Assembly: GCA_022825675.1 (NCBI GenBank)
Contig: JAJDWK010000032.1
Span: 141,076-205,075 of the forward strand
Source of the DNA: Anaerolineae bacterium
GTDB lineage: Bacteria; Chloroflexota; Anaerolineae; Aggregatilineales; Phototrophicaceae
Direction of reading: 5' to 3'
Length of the DNA: 64,000 nucleotides
Part shown: positions 8,746 to 16,449 of the stretch, one piece after another
How the letters are laid out: every line of letters begins with the position of its first letter
Position numbering within the stretch: the stretch's first letter is position 1
Program-made: the position numbers and the translations under genes
The notes under the pieces: generated by a model
Databases searched by the model: none
Seen by the model: only the letters and a program-made list of their open reading frames with translations
Told to the model about the DNA's origin: nothing

Positions 8746-10131
8746 ATGACAGCAGGGCAATTCGTGAACGCCAGCGGGGTCTACCCGCATCTCGCGCTCA
8801 GCGCGGAGTTGGGACCGCCGCGGACTGAATGCGGTGTCGGCGCGATGATGGCATGGGCGGGCAAGCTGTGGCTCGTCACTTATGTCTCCCACAAATCCGC
8901 CAGCGGCGTCGGCACTGGCTTGTACAGCATCGACGATACTTTTGCCCTGAGCAAACATCCCGCCAGCGCTGTCGGCACCTATACTAACCGCATGGTGCAC
9001 TGGCAATCCAATCAGCTGTTCATCGGTCCCCATGTCATCGACGCCCAGGGCGAGGTGCGCACTATCGAAGAGCTGCTGGAAGTGCGCATTTGTTCCACGA
9101 TGCGCCACCTGCGCGACCCCGAGAATTTTGTGTATATGCTGGGCATGGAGGGCGAATTTTACGAGCTGAATGTGCACACGCTGGAGCCGACTTTCCTGGA
9201 TGACCTTACAGTCAGGCTCGGTGTTCCCGACCATCAATACGCGCATTTCAAAGCGGCTTACAGCAATTTTGGGCGGGTGATTGTCGCCAACAACAGTTAT
9301 GACGAACGCGATTTTAGCGGACGCGAAGCGGCTGGCAGACTGGCGGAATGGGACGGCGAGACCTGGACCATCATCGAGCGCAATCCTTTCATTGAGGTCA
9401 ACGGACGCGGCGATTTTGCCGGCACCATCTTCGCCATGGGCTGGGACAAGCGCTCGGCGATATTGCAGGTTTTCACCGAAGTGGACGGCTTGTGGAAACG
9501 CTATCGTCTGCCCAAAGCCAGCCACTGCTTCGACCACATGTGGCAGACCGAATGGCCCCGCATCCGCGAAGTTGACCACGAGCGCTTCCTCATGGATTGC
9601 CACGGCATGTTTTATGAGCTTTCGCCTTGGGCATACGACAATCACATCTGGGGCGTCCGCCCGATATCGACGCACCTTTGGGTGCATGGCGATTTTTGCA
9701 CCTGGCGCGGCATGCTGGTGCTGGGGTCAGACAATGCCAGCCCGCATGGTGACGCCAACCACCTGGCGGGGGAGCCGCAATCGGGCTTGTATTTCGGCAA
9801 AACTGATGACCTGTGGCAATTTGGCAAGCCTGCCGGCTGGGGCGGCGTCTGGTGGGAAGACAGCTTGGAAGCGCATCAAACATCAGACCCCTACTTGATG
9901 ACGGGCTTCGACAAGAAAGTGCTGCACCTCTGCAACGAAGGCGCTGCGCCCGTTACTTTCTGCCTGGAAGTCGATTTCTTGGGCAATGGCAAGTGGCAGC
10001 GCTACGCGACTTTCACGCTGGCGGCGGGCGAGTATCATCATCACGAATTCCCCAGCGGCTACAGCGCGCATTGGGCGCGGCTGACGGTTGATGCTGCCTG
10101 TCAAGCCACCGCGTATTTCACTTATAGTTAA
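8746..10131 (+). CDS. Unrecognised protein, probably beta-propeller-like
   Basis: A 461-residue protein that I do not recognise. It has no signal peptide or membrane helix. It is rich in Trp, Tyr, His and Gly, with recurring short strands such as GKLWLVTYVSH, NQLFIGPHVID, NFVYMLGMEGEFYELN, RGMLVLGSDNAS and SGLYFGKTDDLWQFG. That spacing of about 45-60 residues suggests a beta-propeller. A C-terminal segment (about 385-461, with GKWQRYATFTLAAGEYHHHEF) looks like an added beta-sandwich. It sits between a sulfatase and a PhyH-family gene, with gaps of 15 and 37 bases, so it belongs to the cluster. Its place suggests substrate binding or a lyase/hydrolase role on a sugar derivative, but no catalytic motif can be named. 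Confidence 0.72.
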   Translation: MTAGQFVNASGVYPHLALSAELGPPRTECGVGAMMAWAGKLWLVTYVSHKSASGVGTGLYSIDDTFALSKHPASAVGTYTNRMVHWQSNQLFIGPHVIDAQGEVRTIEELLEVRICSTMRHLRDPENFVYMLGMEGEFYELNVHTLEPTFLDDLTVRLGVPDHQYAHFKAAYSNFGRVIVANNSYDERDFSGREAAGRLAEWDGETWTIIERNPFIEVNGRGDFAGTIFAMGWDKRSAILQVFTEVDGLWKRYRLPKASHCFDHMWQTEWPRIREVDHERFLMDCHGMFYELSPWAYDNHIWGVRPISTHLWVHGDFCTWRGMLVLGSDNASPHGDANHLAGEPQSGLYFGKTDDLWQFGKPAGWGGVWWEDSLEAHQTSDPYLMTGFDKKVLHLCNEGAAPVTFCLEVDFLGNGKWQRYATFTLAAGEYHHHEFPSGYSAHWARLTVDAACQATAYFTYS

Positions 10132-10168
10132 TTGCGAATTTATATCTAGACTTCCCGGGAGGAAGCGC

Positions 10169-11017
10169 ATGCAGGGCTTCAGCAAACTGACAAAGGGACA
10201 GCGCCGGCAATTTCATGAAGAGGGCTATCTCATCATCCGCAACGCGCTGGATGAAGCGAGCATCAGCCGCTTGATAGAAGCGGGCGACCGGATTATCGCC
10301 ACGGACGAGCGCTTCAACCGCTATCAGACAAGCGCGTATTATGATGGCTTCCGCAATTGCATAACTATGGATGACGCTTTTATCCCCTTGCTGACGCAGG
10401 CGAGCACCTTGCCGCTGGTACTCCAGCTTCTGGGCGCGAACCTGCAGCTGTCCACCAGCCACTTGATATACCGCCATCCCGACCCGGCGGGCACTGCCGA
10501 TAGCATCCGGCGGCCCGGCTGGCATCGCGATGGCGGCGGCATTTCTGGCGATTTGGGTGCCGCCAATTTCCCGCGCCTGGGGCTGAAGTGCGCCTTCTAT
10601 CTGACGGATTTGAGCGAGCCCAATTCCGGCGTGACGATGCTGGCGCCGGGCAGCAACCAGCTCAGCGAGCGTATCGATATTCCCGAAGGCGAAACTGACC
10701 CGGTCAACGCGCTTGAGCCGCTGCTGAACCCCGGCGATTGCGTGATATTCGAATATCGCACTTGGCACGCGGGCGCGCCCAACTTCACCGCGCGCACGCG
10801 CAAGGCGGTTATGATTGGCTATTGTTATCGCTGGTTGAAGCCGATGGACTTTGTGCGGCAAGATGAGGCATTCCTGGAAAAACTCACCGAAATTGAGAAA
10901 TATCTGGCGGGCGAAGAAGTGGACGACACAAAAGAGTTTCAGCCAGGCGGCGGCTACAACCCATTAAAGGCTTGGTGCCGGGAATATGGCGTCGAGCCGG
11001 TGCGGCAGGGGGCATAA
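10169..11017 (+). CDS. Phytanoyl-CoA dioxygenase (PhyH) family oxygenase
   Basis: A 282-residue PhyH-family protein, an Fe(II)/2-oxoglutarate oxygenase. The facial triad is complete: H119 and D121 in RRPGWHRDGGG and H200 in EYRTWHAGAPN, with a likely 2-oxoglutarate-binding arginine near R211 (ARTRKAVMIGY). Such enzymes hydroxylate an unactivated carbon in the cytoplasm and can, for example, remove O- or N-alkyl groups. The start at 10169 has GGGAGGAAGC just upstream; the longer open frame overlaps the preceding gene. A second, divergent PhyH member at 13369 lacks an obvious HxD. The genes between and around them suggest oxidative modification of the substrate taken up by the adjacent importer. 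Confidence 0.88.
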   Translation: MQGFSKLTKGQRRQFHEEGYLIIRNALDEASISRLIEAGDRIIATDERFNRYQTSAYYDGFRNCITMDDAFIPLLTQASTLPLVLQLLGANLQLSTSHLIYRHPDPAGTADSIRRPGWHRDGGGISGDLGAANFPRLGLKCAFYLTDLSEPNSGVTMLAPGSNQLSERIDIPEGETDPVNALEPLLNPGDCVIFEYRTWHAGAPNFTARTRKAVMIGYCYRWLKPMDFVRQDEAFLEKLTEIEKYLAGEEVDDTKEFQPGGGYNPLKAWCREYGVEPVRQGA

Positions 11018-11055
11018 GCGCCCAGCCGCTTAGATTCGCGGAGAGAAGGATATCC

Positions 11056-13344
11056 ATGAAACAAGACAATCAAATCCCAAGAATGGTGCATGAGCCCTTT
11101 TCGGCGGCAGCGCGTCCGCCGAAAACGGTGCGCATAGACAGCGATCTTGTCATAGTTGGCGGCGGCTTGGCGGGCACTTGCGCCGCCATCACCGCCGCGC
11201 GCGCTGGCATCAAGGTTGCGCTGGTGCAAGACCGCCCGCTGCTGGGCGGCAATGCCAGCAGCGAGGTGCGCCTGTGGGCATTGGGCGCCACCTCCCACAT
11301 GAACAACAACAACCGCTGGGCGCGCGAAGGCGGTGTCATCGACGAAATCCTGGTCGAAAATATGTATCGCAACCGCGAGGGCAACGCGCTCATCTTTGAT
11401 ACGGTGCTGCTGGAAAAAGTTGTTGACGAAGAGAACATCACGCTGCTGCTCAACACCGCCGCCGTCAGCGTCAGCAAGCGGGATGGCGAAACGATTGAGT
11501 CGATCACCGCATTTTGCAGCCAAAATTCGACGCAATACGAGCTCTATGCCCCGCTCTTCTGCGATGCCTCGGGCGATGGCATCGTCGCGTTTCAAGCGGG
11601 TGCCGCCTTCCGCATGGGCGCGGAATCCAAAGAAGAATTTGGCGAGAAGTTCGCGCCCAGCGAAGAATATGGCTATCTGCTCGGGCATTCGATTTATTTT
11701 TATACCAAAGACATCGGCAAGCCGGTCAAGTTTGTGCCGCCGAGCTACGCGCTTGACGACATCACAAAGATTCCGCGCTTCCGCAGCTTCAATACCGCGA
11801 CTGACGGCTGCCGCCTGTGGTGGATTGAATATGGCGGCCGCCTGGATACCGTGCACGAAACCGAAACCATCAAGTGGCAATTGTGGAAAGTTGTGTATGG
11901 CGTCTGGAATTACATCAAGAATTCCGGCAAATTCCCCGATGCCGAAACATTGACGCTGGAATGGGTCGGACAGATACCGGGCAAGCGCGAAAGCCGCCGC
12001 TTTGAAGGCGATTATATGATGACGCAGCAGGATGTCATCGAGCAGCGCCAGCATTATGACGCCATTTCTTTTGGCGGCTGGTCGATAGATTTGCACCCGG
12101 CCGATGGCGTCTTCAGCGAGTTGCCTGGCTGTGACCAGTGGCATGCCAAGGGCGTCTATCAAGTGCCCTATCGCACACAATACAGCCGCAACATCCGCAA
12201 TCTCTTCATCACGGGGCGCATCATGAGCGCTTCGCATGTCGCTTTCGGCTCAACGCGGGTGATGCTCACCTTGGCATGCGCGGCGCAATCGGTCGGCATG
12301 GCGGCGGCGCATTGCGCGCGGCGCGGGCTGCTGCCGCGGGACATCGCCGAGCCCGCCGCCATCAAGCTGCTGCAGCGGGATTTGCAGCGCGTCGGCGGCT
12401 ATATTCCGCAATTCAAATTGGAGGATGAGGCAAATCTGCTGCGGCAAGCGGCGGTGAGCGCATCCAGCAAACTCTGCCTGGAATCGCTGCCGGATGATGG
12501 ACCGCGGCTCACGCTGGAGCGCCCATACGCGCAAATGCTGCCGGCGCAGCGGGGGCGGCTGCCGCGCATGGCAATCACCGTGGACGCGGCGGAAGCCACC
12601 CAGCTCCAGGTCCAGCTGCGGCAAAGCTCCAAGCGGGATAACCACAGCCCGGATGTGCTGCTCAAAACGCTGCACTTTGACTTGCCCGCTGGGGACAATC
12701 AGGAAGTGGCGCTTGACTTTGAGCAATTGATTGACGATTCCCGCTACATCTTCGTCTGCGTGATGGCGAACCCGTTCCTCACTCTGCACCTCAGCGATAT
12801 GCGCGTGACCGGGCTGCTGGCGCTGCAATACTGGCGTACACAAACGCCATACGAAGACATCGGCGTGGAAGAATTTGAATTCTGGACGCCGCCGCGCCGC
12901 CCCAAGGGGCAAAATATGGCGCTGCGCCTGTCGCCGCCGCTAAACGGCTTTGACCCGCAGAATGTATGTAATGGGCTGGCGCGCCCGGTCGCGGCGGTGA
13001 ATGCCTGGGTGGCTGACCCCGCCGATGAACAGCCGACCCTGGACATACGCTGGATCGCGCCGCAAAGCATCAGCCGCGTCCGCCTGATGTTTGATACGGA
13101 TTTCGACCATGCGATGGAGACAGTAACGCGCGGGCACCCGGAAGATGTCATGCCATTTGCCGTCAAGCATTATCGGCTGCGTAATCACGCTGGCGAAGTG
13201 CTGGCGGAAGTGCGAGACAATCATCAAACCGTGAACCAAATCGACTTTGACGAGCCGATAGAGACGGACCATCTGCAAGTAGAAATCGTCGCGAGCCAGG
13301 GCGATGTTCCCGGCGCGATCTTTTCCCTGCACTGTTATGAATGA
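11056..13344 (+). CDS. FAD-dependent oxidoreductase with C-terminal beta-sandwich
   Basis: A 762-residue flavoprotein of the FAD_oxidored type. The Rossmann motif is DLVIVGGGLAGTCAAI near residue 32, followed by LLGGNASSEVRLW. The domain ends with RNLFITGRIMSASHVAFGS, which binds the flavin again. Residues from about 480 onward form strand-rich segments resembling a discoidin/galactose-binding fold, a known add-on in this family. It probably oxidises a sugar, polyol or related alcohol in the cytoplasm; the acceptor is unknown. The start at 11056 follows AGAGAAGGA; the longer frame overlaps the upstream PhyH gene. It lies between the two PhyH genes, with gaps of 38 and 24 bases, and is thus the core redox enzyme of the cluster. 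Confidence 0.88.
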   Translation: MKQDNQIPRMVHEPFSAAARPPKTVRIDSDLVIVGGGLAGTCAAITAARAGIKVALVQDRPLLGGNASSEVRLWALGATSHMNNNNRWAREGGVIDEILVENMYRNREGNALIFDTVLLEKVVDEENITLLLNTAAVSVSKRDGETIESITAFCSQNSTQYELYAPLFCDASGDGIVAFQAGAAFRMGAESKEEFGEKFAPSEEYGYLLGHSIYFYTKDIGKPVKFVPPSYALDDITKIPRFRSFNTATDGCRLWWIEYGGRLDTVHETETIKWQLWKVVYGVWNYIKNSGKFPDAETLTLEWVGQIPGKRESRRFEGDYMMTQQDVIEQRQHYDAISFGGWSIDLHPADGVFSELPGCDQWHAKGVYQVPYRTQYSRNIRNLFITGRIMSASHVAFGSTRVMLTLACAAQSVGMAAAHCARRGLLPRDIAEPAAIKLLQRDLQRVGGYIPQFKLEDEANLLRQAAVSASSKLCLESLPDDGPRLTLERPYAQMLPAQRGRLPRMAITVDAAEATQLQVQLRQSSKRDNHSPDVLLKTLHFDLPAGDNQEVALDFEQLIDDSRYIFVCVMANPFLTLHLSDMRVTGLLALQYWRTQTPYEDIGVEEFEFWTPPRRPKGQNMALRLSPPLNGFDPQNVCNGLARPVAAVNAWVADPADEQPTLDIRWIAPQSISRVRLMFDTDFDHAMETVTRGHPEDVMPFAVKHYRLRNHAGEVLAEVRDNHQTVNQIDFDEPIETDHLQVEIVASQGDVPGAIFSLHCYE

Positions 13345-13368
13345 GCGCGGCGAGAGGCAACTGGGCTG

Positions 13369-14184
13369 ATGCAAGTTAGTGAACGCGAACGCTATTTCTT
13401 TGACTTAAACGGCTTCCTCTTGCTGAAAGGGGCGCTATCCGCGGGAGAAGTTGCCGAAATCAACGGCGCTATCGACGCTTTGCTGCCAATAGCGCCGGGG
13501 CAATGGAAAGGCTATGTGCATGGCCACAATTATGGCGATGACGACGGGCTCAACTTGCAGCAGATTTATGAAGGCGGCGCCGCCTTCGAAAAGCTGATTG
13601 ACCACCCCGCCTGGATCGAAAAGGTCAAGTATTTTGTTGGCGGCGCTGGCACCTTTGATTACAATCACGGTCCGCTCTTCATCGACGAATGTTTCGCCAA
13701 TATACGCGGTCCCGGCGAGGCGATTGGCTTGCATTCGGGCGGACACGAAGGCACCAAGCGCACCCAATTCCGCTTTTTTAACGGGCGCTTCCACTGCGGG
13801 CAAATCAACATTCTGATGGCATTAACCGATATTGGACCTGGCGATGGCTCGACCATGGTGGTGCCTGCCAGCCATAAAGCGCATTTCCCGCACCCTGACG
13901 AAGACCGGCATAGCATGTTTGCCGAAGTCGCTTCGGTGGACGGCGTCGAAGGCGCGGTACATGTGTATATGGAGGCGGGGGATGTCTTGCTCTTCGTCGA
14001 TTCGCTCAGCCATGGCTCGGCGGAGCGCGTCAACGCGGGCGAGCGGCGCATTATCGTCTACCGCTATGGTCCGTCCTGGGGCAACTCCCGCCATGGCTAT
14101 CAAGCTTCGGCGGAGTTGGCTGCCCGCTTGACGCCGGAGCGCCTGCAAATCGTGCGCCCCAAAGCGCCGCTGCTGCCAAAATAG
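13369..14184 (+). CDS. PhyH-family protein lacking an obvious HxD motif
   Basis: A 271-residue PhyH-like protein. Recognisable family blocks are HCGQINILMALTDIGPGDG, STMVVPASHKAHFPHP and LLFVDSLSHGSAERVNAGE. Where the iron-binding HxD is expected there is H122-S-G (IGLHSGGHEGTK), and a second His-x-Gly occurs at H142 (RFHCGQ). The distal histidine is probably H215. A missing carboxylate ligand is known from 2-oxoglutarate halogenases, but here it may equally mean another residue supplies it or that activity is lost. I therefore assign the family, not the reaction. It is the last gene of the cluster, 24 bases after the FAD oxidoreductase, and ends tail-to-tail with the enolase-superfamily gene. 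Confidence 0.8.
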   Translation: MQVSERERYFFDLNGFLLLKGALSAGEVAEINGAIDALLPIAPGQWKGYVHGHNYGDDDGLNLQQIYEGGAAFEKLIDHPAWIEKVKYFVGGAGTFDYNHGPLFIDECFANIRGPGEAIGLHSGGHEGTKRTQFRFFNGRFHCGQINILMALTDIGPGDGSTMVVPASHKAHFPHPDEDRHSMFAEVASVDGVEGAVHVYMEAGDVLLFVDSLSHGSAERVNAGERRIIVYRYGPSWGNSRHGYQASAELAARLTPERLQIVRPKAPLLPK

Positions 14185-14195
14185 AGGCGGCAGTA

Positions 14196-15350
14196 TCACG
14201 CTTGCAGCGCGCTCAAGCGCGCCTCATCGATGGCGACGCCCAGCCCAGGCGCTTCGGGAATTTCGTAATAGCCAGCGGCGCAATGTAATGGCGCTTCCAG
14301 CAATAGATTTGCGATTTCAAATACCGGCGGCTGATATTCCAGCAAATAAAGATTGGGCAGCGCCGCCGCTGCATGTATCGTCGCCGCGATGCAGATGCCC
14401 AAGCCGACGCTCAAATGCGGCGCCATTTTCACATTAAAACTTTCCGCCACCGCGCCGATTTTGATGGTCTCGGAAATGCCCGCTCGCCCGACATCCGGCT
14501 GCAAAATATCTGCCGCCCGCTGCAGCAGCCAGGGATGGAACTGGTAGCGACTGCGCTCGGTTTCGCCATGGGCGATGGGGACCGCCACGGCGGCCGCCAA
14601 CTGCGCATGCGCGGCGACATCTTCGGGATTTATCGGCGCTTCAAAGAAGCCGACGCTTAACTCCTCCAGCCGCTGCCCCAGCTGTATCGCCTCATCAAGT
14701 GTATAGACCCAGTGCGCGTCCAGCAGCAGCGCCGCCTCTGCGCCCAGCGCATCGCGCAGGGCTTTCACACTTGCCGCATCTGCCTGCACTCCATGCCCCG
14801 CCGCCAGCTTAAAGGCGGAAAAGCCCTGCGCCACAAATTCCTGGGCGAGCGCGACCCGCTCCGCCGCCGTTGGCTTGGGCAAGCCGGAAACATAACAAGG
14901 TACGCGCTCGTGGAATGCGCCGCCCAAAAGCTGATACACCGGCTGCTCCAGCATTTTGCCGCGAAGGTCCCACAAGGCGATATCACAGGCGCTAATCGCA
15001 TCAAGCATGAAGCCGCCATAATAGCCGCGCTCGCGCATGAGATCGTACATGGCATTCCACAGCACATTGCCATCAAGCGGATTGCTGTTGAGCAAGACGG
15101 GCGCCAGCAGCTGCTCAACAATTTGCTGCACAACCTCGGGCGCTACAGGTGCCAGCGCCTCGCCCCAGCCCACCATGCCATCCGCGGTGCTGAGCTTGAC
15201 AAAAACCGTCTCGAAATACGCGGAATACAATGCGCGATAGGGCGGGCGCAGGAAATAGGCTTGCGGGTCAGCGGCGGCGGGCAGCAAACCAAGGTAGCTT
15301 TCGTCCCGCTTGATCCGCACTGGAATCGCTTCGACGCCGGTGATGCGCAT
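14196..15350 (-). CDS. Mandelate racemase/muconate-lactonizing family enzyme (enolase superfamily)
   Basis: A 384-residue enolase-superfamily protein. The Mg ligands D211 (LLDAHW), E237 (FFEAPI) and E263 (HGETE) are present, with D286 (QPDVGRAG) and H312 (MAPHLS) as the His/Asp side. The usual KxK base motif reads K181-L-A183, so the second lysine is replaced. Members abstract the alpha proton of a carboxylate and act as sugar-acid dehydratases, racemases or cycloisomerases. With a DapA-like aldolase encoded divergently, a sugar-acid dehydratase followed by a keto-acid aldolase is a natural pairing. The substrate cannot be read from sequence. The gene is transcribed towards the PhyH gene with an 11-base gap. 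Confidence 0.88.
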   Translation of the reverse strand: MRITGVEAIPVRIKRDESYLGLLPAAADPQAYFLRPPYRALYSAYFETVFVKLSTADGMVGWGEALAPVAPEVVQQIVEQLLAPVLLNSNPLDGNVLWNAMYDLMRERGYYGGFMLDAISACDIALWDLRGKMLEQPVYQLLGGAFHERVPCYVSGLPKPTAAERVALAQEFVAQGFSAFKLAAGHGVQADAASVKALRDALGAEAALLLDAHWVYTLDEAIQLGQRLEELSVGFFEAPINPEDVAAHAQLAAAVAVPIAHGETERSRYQFHPWLLQRAADILQPDVGRAGISETIKIGAVAESFNVKMAPHLSVGLGICIAATIHAAAALPNLYLLEYQPPVFEIANLLLEAPLHCAAGYYEIPEAPGLGVAIDEARLSALQA

Positions 15351-15375
15351 GGGCTACCCCCCGCTAGGCAAACTG

Positions 15376-15415
15376 CCACAATACTGTGGAGAGAAATCTC
15401 ACTGCAAGGTATAGT
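15376..15415. promoter_or_regulatory. Divergent promoter region with two palindromes
   Basis: Between the enolase-superfamily gene and the aldolase gene. Plus strand: TGGAGA (15387-15392), 17 bases, TATAGT (15410-15415). Minus strand: a weaker TTGCAG-18-TATTGT overlaps it. Two perfect palindromes sit inside: CCACA-ATAC-TGTGG (15376-15389) and GAGA-AA-TCTC (15391-15400), both candidate operator sites. Confidence 0.45.
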
Positions 15416-15472
15416 GTAGGGGATGCTATCGGGTATCGCAATGCGGGTTGCAAAACATAGCCGGAGAATGTG

Positions 15473-16381
15473 ATGGGCTTAGCGGGCATATTTCAAATCT
15501 TGCAGACGCCCTTCGCGGCTGATGGCGCAATTGACTGGCGCAGTTTTGAGCGGCAACTGGACTTCTGCCGCGCGGCGGGCGTGCATGGCATGGTGCTTCC
15601 CGCGCTCGCCAGCGAATTTTTCACGCTAAGCGATGCCGAGCGCTTCGCGGTGGTGGAATTTGCCGCCGAGCGCGCTGCGGGAATCGCGCCGCTGGTGGTG
15701 GCGGTCCAAGGGCTGAACCAGCGGCTCGCGCTGGAATTCGCCGAGCATGCCGCCCGCCACAATGCCAGCGCTTTGATGGCGATGCCGCCCTATTTGCGCA
15801 AGGCGGGCAAAGCGGAAATCCTGGAATACTATCGCCAACTCGCGCAGTTTGAGCGCCCGCTGATACTTCAAAACGCGCCCGCGCCAATCGGCAGCCCGCT
15901 CTCCCCGCGGGAGTTGGTGGCGCTGCTGGCGGCTGAGGAAAATATCGCCTACATCAAAGAAGAGACCAACCCCATCCTGCAGCATATCAGCCAGATTCTG
16001 GCGCTGGACGCGGGCAACTGCGCGGGCGTGTTCGGCGGCGCCAACGGCATCTATCTCATCGACGAGCTGAAGCGGGGCGCTTGCGGCAATATGCCCGCCG
16101 GCGGCATGGTCGACCTGCAAGTAGACATCTACAATTTATATCGAGCGCGAAAGACACAGGAAGCCGAGAGCTTACATCACACATTGCTGCCGCTATTGAA
16201 CTATGCCATGGTCTACGGCGTTTCCCTGCACAAATATGTGCTCTGGCGGCGGGGCGTTTTGGCTTCACCCTTCGCGCGCGACCCGCAGAAAATCAGCCTG
16301 GATGCCGACGATATCGCCGCGGTGGAAGCCATGTGGCGCCCGCTTGCCGAGTTTGCCAACCCGACTTTCCCCTTCGCCTAG
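15473..16381 (+). CDS. Dihydrodipicolinate synthase/N-acetylneuraminate lyase family aldolase
   Basis: A 302-residue class I aldolase of the DHDPS/NAL family. The Schiff-base lysine lies in IAYIKEETNP. The N-terminal pattern (QTPFAADGAIDW) and the GVHGMVLPALASEF block match the family. The usual YNxP motif with its proton-shuttling tyrosine reads LQNAP, so that tyrosine appears to be missing. The enzyme probably cleaves or condenses a 2-keto acid with an aldehyde in the cytoplasm. It is divergent from an enolase-superfamily enzyme, suggesting sugar-acid breakdown rather than lysine synthesis. The ATG at 15473 has GGAGA upstream; an in-frame GTG directly before it is also possible. Confidence 0.87.
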   Translation: MGLAGIFQILQTPFAADGAIDWRSFERQLDFCRAAGVHGMVLPALASEFFTLSDAERFAVVEFAAERAAGIAPLVVAVQGLNQRLALEFAEHAARHNASALMAMPPYLRKAGKAEILEYYRQLAQFERPLILQNAPAPIGSPLSPRELVALLAAEENIAYIKEETNPILQHISQILALDAGNCAGVFGGANGIYLIDELKRGACGNMPAGGMVDLQVDIYNLYRARKTQEAESLHHTLLPLLNYAMVYGVSLHKYVLWRRGVLASPFARDPQKISLDADDIAAVEAMWRPLAEFANPTFPFA

Positions 16382-16449
16382 CCTGAGCATAGGCACAGAA
16401 AGAAAATGCCGCGTTATAAGATGCAAATTGGAGATGAGGTGCAGGACCT

